A stretch of 64,000 nt of DNA, from assembly GCF_904066215.1 (NCBI RefSeq), contig NZ_LR880474.1:3286001-3350000 (forward strand), given 5' to 3'. The notes below the pieces were generated by a model, which had not been told where the DNA came from, ran no database searches, and saw only the letters and a program-made list of their open reading frames with translations. Within the stretch, counting starts at the first letter, position 1. Every line of letters begins with the position of its first letter. This document shows positions 60,802 through 64,000 of this stretch, in pieces. Origin of the DNA: Microbacterium sp. Nx66 (lineage in GTDB: Bacteria > Actinomycetota > Actinomycetes > Actinomycetales > Microbacteriaceae). A program made the translations under genes and the position numbers.

Positions 60802-61265
60802 GACTGCTCCTCAGAGGTGTGGGTGGTGAAGAGGGGGCTGTAGCGACCGTACCCCTCCTTCTCGAGATCCTCCGCCGGGATGAAGCGGAGGGCCGCCGAG
60901 TTCATGCAGTAGCGGAGGCCGCCCTCGGCGCGGGGTCCGTCGTCGAAGACGTGTCCCAGGTGGCTGTCGGCTCCGGAGGACCGCGCCTCGGTGCGGGTCA
61001 TCCACAGCGTGCGGTCGGTCTTCGTGGTCACGGCGTCGGCGTCGATCGGGCGCGTGAAGCTCGGCCAGCCGGTGCCGCTGTCGTACTTGTCCCGCGAGGA
61101 GAACAGCGGCTGGCCGGAGACGACGTCGACGTAGATGCCGTCGTCGTGGGTGTTCCAGTAGGCGTTGCGGAAGGGCGGCTCGGTGGCGTCCTGCTGCGTG
61201 ACCTCGTACTGCAGGTTCGTGAGACCGCTGACGGCCTCGGGGGTCCTGCCGTAGTCGTTCGACAT
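60798..61265 (-). CDS. msrB: peptide methionine (R)-S-oxide reductase
   Basis: 155 residues. Catalytic Cys120 in [11 protein letters not shown]. It lacks the two CxxC pairs of zinc-binding MsrB, so it is the zinc-free type. ATG 61265 with AAGGAG upstream. First gene of msrB-msrA. Confidence 0.95.
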   Translation of the reverse strand: MSNDYGRTPEAVSGLTNLQYEVTQQDATEPPFRNAYWNTHDDGIYVDVVSGQPLFSSRDKYDSGTGWPSFTRPIDADAVTTKTDRTLWMTRTEARSSGADSHLGHVFDDGPRAEGGLRYCMNSAALRFIPAEDLEKEGYGRYSPLFTTHTSEEQS

Positions 61266-61417
61266 GAGTGGCTCCTTGTCCGACGCCGCTGGCTGCGGCG
61301 TCATAGAGGAGAACCACGCGGGCGCGGCTTTTGGTCCCGCGGGGCTGGGAGCGGGCTGGGAGTTTTCCCACTCGATAGAGTTGCCTCCGCACCACACACC
61401 ACCCGAGGGGAACTGCC

Positions 61418-62335
61418 ATGTCCGTTGGACTGCTCGCCGTCGTCGACGACATCCTGAGCGCCGCGATGAAGGCGTCGGCGAAGGCTGCGGGAGTCGTCAT
61501 CGACGACGCCGCCGTGACGCCGCAGTACGTGCAGGGCATCACGCCGGCCCGCGAACTCCCCGTGGTCGGCAAGATCGCCCTCGGGTCGCTGGTGAACAAG
61601 TTCGTCATCATCATCCCCATCGCGCTGCTGCTCACCGCCTTCGCGCCATGGGTACTGCCCTATCTGCTGATCCTCGGCGGCTCGTACCTGTGCTTCGAGG
61701 GGGCGGAGAAGGTGCTCGAGTGGTTCGGGGTGCAGCACGGTCACGCGGACGAGGGCGCCCGCGACGAGAGGAAGCTCGTGCTCGGCGCCGTCCGCACCGA
61801 CCTCATCCTCTCGACCGAGATCATGCTCATCTCCCTCGCCAGCCTCGACAAGGGACTCGGCATCTGGTCCACCCTGGCGATCCTCGCGGTGATCGCGCTG
61901 GTCATGACCGTCGCGGTGTACGGCGCCGTGGCGCTCCTGGTGAAGATCGACGACATCGGCCTGAAGATGGCGAAGAACCCCGTGCAGCGCGTGCGGCACA
62001 CCGGCACGCGTATCGTCCGGTCGATGCCCGCGGTCTTCCGCTTCATCAGCGTGCTCGGCACCGTCGCGATGCTCTGGGTCGGCGGGCACCTCGTCCTCAT
62101 CAACCTCGGCGAGGTCGGGCTGCACGCGCCGGCCGACGTGCTCCATGCGGTCGAGCACGCGCTGGAGCCCCTCGGCGGCTTCGTGGTCTGGGTGGTCGAC
62201 ACCATCATCTCCGCCATCGCCGGTCTCATCTGGGGTCTCGTGATCGTCGGCGCCGTCCTCGGCATCGCGAAGGTCTTCGGCAAGAAGCCGAGCTTCCACG
62301 AGGGCGAGGCCTCCCCCGCCGACATCCACGTCTGA
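61418..62335 (+). CDS. DUF808/YedI family membrane protein
   Basis: 305 residues, about six to eight helices. [12 protein letters not shown] and K-I-A-L-G-S-L-x-N-K match DUF808. Function unknown. TAGAGT near 61376 may be the promoter. Confidence 0.88.
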   Translation: MSVGLLAVVDDILSAAMKASAKAAGVVIDDAAVTPQYVQGITPARELPVVGKIALGSLVNKFVIIIPIALLLTAFAPWVLPYLLILGGSYLCFEGAEKVLEWFGVQHGHADEGARDERKLVLGAVRTDLILSTEIMLISLASLDKGLGIWSTLAILAVIALVMTVAVYGAVALLVKIDDIGLKMAKNPVQRVRHTGTRIVRSMPAVFRFISVLGTVAMLWVGGHLVLINLGEVGLHAPADVLHAVEHALEPLGGFVVWVVDTIISAIAGLIWGLVIVGAVLGIAKVFGKKPSFHEGEASPADIHV

Positions 62336-62337
62336 CG

Positions 62338-62865
62338 ATGACCGCCGTGCACCTCAGGGCCGCCGAGAGCGACGACCTCGACACGATCACCGAGATCCAC
62401 AACCACGCCGTCCTGCACACGACCGCGATCTGGAACGAGGAGGCGGTGGATCGCGCCGACCGGGAAGCCTGGCTCGCCGACCGGACCGCGCGCGGCTACC
62501 CCGTGATCGTCGCCGCCGACGACAGCGGGGTCGTGGGCTATGCGTCCTACGCCCAGTGGCGCCCGCACAGCGGCTACCGCCTGACCGTCGAGCACTCCGT
62601 CTACGTGCGCGGCGATCAGCGCGGGCGCGGCATCGGCACGCTCCTCATGACTGAGCTCATCGCCCGGGCTCGGGCAGCCGGGATGCACGTGATGATCGGC
62701 GGGGTGGAGAGCGGCAACACCGCCTCCATCGCCCTGCACGAGCGCCTCGGGTTCCGGGAGGTGGGCCGCATGCCGCAGGTCGGTGCGAAGTTCGGCCGCT
62801 GGCTCGACCTCAGCATGCTGCAGCTCGTGCTCGACGACCGCCCCACCCCCCACGCGGCGCTCTAG
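62338..62865 (+). CDS. GNAT-family N-acetyltransferase (phosphinothricin-acetyltransferase-like)
   Basis: 175 residues. Acetyl-CoA site Q-R-G-R-G-I-G-T (about 93-100), N-terminal H-N-H-A-V pattern and W-N-E like PAT/Bar relatives. Acetylates an amine-bearing small molecule; exact substrate unknown. Two bases after the DUF808 stop, so co-transcribed. Confidence 0.9.
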   Translation: MTAVHLRAAESDDLDTITEIHNHAVLHTTAIWNEEAVDRADREAWLADRTARGYPVIVAADDSGVVGYASYAQWRPHSGYRLTVEHSVYVRGDQRGRGIGTLLMTELIARARAAGMHVMIGGVESGNTASIALHERLGFREVGRMPQVGAKFGRWLDLSMLQLVLDDRPTPHAAL

Positions 62866-62867
62866 CG

Positions 62868-63575
62868 ATGGGCTTCCTGCAGTGGCTCGTCGACGCCTTC
62901 TCCTCGTCCTGGGTGCTGCCGGGAGGCCAGACCCTCCTGGTGCGTGAGGTCGTCGGGAACGCGTTCGGACTCGCGAGCGCCCTCGGGGGCATGCGGCGCA
63001 AGGTCTGGGCGTGGCCGGTCGGCATCGTCGGCAACGTCCTGCTGCTGACGGTGTTCCTCGGTTCCGCGCTGAGCCCCGACCCGTCGCTCCCGCATCTCCT
63101 CGGTCAGGCCGGGCGGCAGATCATGTTCATCGCCGTCGCGATCTACGGCTGGATCCGCTGGCGGAATGCCGACGGCGGTCGCATCGTGCCGCGGTGGGCG
63201 CCGACCGGTGCCCGCGTCGGTCTGGTCGTGGTCCTCGTCGTCGGAACCGTGGCGCTCACCCCCCTGTTCCGCGCCCTCGGTTCGTGGGAACCGGTCTGGG
63301 CCGACGCCTGGACCTTCGTCGGGTCACTGCTCGCGACGTACGGCATGGCCAAGGGCTGGACCGAGTTCTGGCTCATCTGGATCGCCGTGGACGTGGTGGG
63401 GGTGCCGCTGCTGTTCAGCTCCGGCTACTACGCGACCGGCCTCATGTACGTGTTCTACGGCGTCTTCACCGCGATCGGGTTCGTGATCTGGTGGCGGGCG
63501 CAACGGCAGGCTGCCCGTCCGATCGAGATCCTCCCGCCCGACCCGAGCCCCCGCCGTCCGGACGACGAGGCCTGA
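62868..63575 (+). CDS. pnuC: nicotinamide mononucleotide/riboside transporter
   Basis: 235 residues, seven helices, PnuC family: W-P-V-G-I-V-G-N, R-Q-I-M-F, W-x-x-W-I-x-V-D. Facilitates uptake of nicotinamide riboside for NAD. Starts two bases after the GNAT stop. Confidence 0.92.
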   Translation: MGFLQWLVDAFSSSWVLPGGQTLLVREVVGNAFGLASALGGMRRKVWAWPVGIVGNVLLLTVFLGSALSPDPSLPHLLGQAGRQIMFIAVAIYGWIRWRNADGGRIVPRWAPTGARVGLVVVLVVGTVALTPLFRALGSWEPVWADAWTFVGSLLATYGMAKGWTEFWLIWIAVDVVGVPLLFSSGYYATGLMYVFYGVFTAIGFVIWWRAQRQAARPIEILPPDPSPRRPDDEA

Positions 63576-63648
63576 CCGGCGTCGCGATTGTTTCGGTGCG
63601 TGTCGCCGTCGCTCGCCCCGATGCCGCCCGGTCCCGTTTCATGGGGGC

Positions 63649-64000
63649 ATGACCCGGCAGATCCGTTTCAACGCCTTCGACATGAACTGCGTCGCCCATC
63701 AGTCGTCCGGCCTGTGGCGGCATCCCGACGACCGGTCGCGCCAGTACAACACGATCTCGTACTGGACCGACCTGGCGAAGCTGCTGGAAAGCGCGACCTT
63801 CGACGGCATCTTCATCGCCGACGTCCTGGGCACCTACGATGTCTACGGCGGCACGAACGAGGCCGCCATCCGCAACGGCGCCCAGGTGCCGGTGAACGAC
63901 CCGATCCTCCTGGTCAGCGCGATGGCCGCGGTGACCGAGCATCTCGGCTTCGGCGTCACGGCCGGCACCGCGTTCGAGCACCCCTACCCGTTCGCTCGAC
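63649..64000 (+). CDS. LLM-class flavin-dependent monooxygenase (3' end cut by window)
   Basis: First 117 residues visible. Opening R-Q-I-R-F-N-A-F-D-M-N, W-R-H-P-D-D-R and F-D-G-I-F-I-A-D are characteristic of NtaA/SnaA/DszA-type monooxygenases, which use reduced FMN. Substrate unknown. Start at ATG 63649. Confidence 0.88.
   Translation, partial: MTRQIRFNAFDMNCVAHQSSGLWRHPDDRSRQYNTISYWTDLAKLLESATFDGIFIADVLGTYDVYGGTNEAAIRNGAQVPVNDPILLVSAMAAVTEHLGFGVTAGTAFEHPYPFAR

Overview
The window is high-GC DNA (by eye around 70% G+C) with dense, short-spaced genes. It carries many GTG starts and many TANNNT hexamers 5-7 nt ahead of start codons, a pattern of leaderless transcription. Protein families point to Actinomycetota, most likely Microbacteriaceae and plausibly Microbacterium. 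Evidence includes a fused CopD-CtaG membrane protein, cysteine-free L33/S14 ribosomal proteins, a Zur-znuABC locus, a branched-chain keto-acid dehydrogenase of E1-alpha/E1-beta type, a CatR-catalase pair, DUF2871, and a C-terminal-minus heme utilisation protein. The species assignment is inference. I see no rRNA, tRNA, CRISPR array, insertion sequence or prophage.

Layout. 1-9.5 kb: truncated APC permease, small acidic protein, CorA, a serine-hydrolase-like lipoprotein with lost catalytic motifs, DUF2470 protein, heme oxygenase behind a DtxR/IdeR-like box, Pif1-like helicase, a membrane-anchored unknown, and CopD-CtaG. 9.5-11 kb: HU protein and the rpmB-rpmG-rpsN operon. 11-18.8 kb: a minus-strand zinc region: znuA-znuC-znuB behind a clear Zur box, then zur, a UPF0718 permease, a TIGR03943 protein, a coiled-coil/beta-propeller membrane protein and a 3-methyladenine glycosylase. 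18.8-25 kb: alpha-glucoside ABC uptake (binding protein, two permeases, no ATPase) with a GH13 alpha-glucosidase and a divergent ROK repressor. 25-31.4 kb: wHTH regulator/flavin reductase pair, branched-chain keto-acid dehydrogenase operon, HisC-like aminotransferase.

31.4-44.2 kb: a ribbon-helix-helix/Doc toxin-antitoxin pair, a four-TM small membrane protein, a WXG-like/lipase-like pair, tyrosine phosphatase, purB with an apparent CTG start, an MFS exporter with two small membrane proteins, an HTH protein of unknown role, a sulfurtransferase, ribA-marR, an XRE regulator convergent with two overlapping clpP genes of which one has lost its catalytic serine, and a thioesterase. 44.2-64 kb: an X-X-X-Leu-X-X-Gly repeat membrane protein, a PLP trans-sulfuration-type enzyme divergent from an Lrp regulator, an acyl-CoA synthetase, a MATE exporter, an amino-acid permease, a two-component system, yigZ, a DnaJ-domain protein, catR-katA, an alpha/beta hydrolase, msrA/msrB, DUF808, GNAT, pnuC and a truncated LLM flavin monooxygenase.

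The most notable non-coding structure is several families of intergenic palindromic repeats: a 59-bp element present three times with 9-bp terminal inverted repeats, and two families of nested hairpins present in pairs around single genes. The most notable gene-level observations are the half-dead ClpP pair with its adjacent regulator, the CTG-started purB, the catalytically empty serine hydrolase, and operators placed over start codons (RHH-Doc and ribA-marR).
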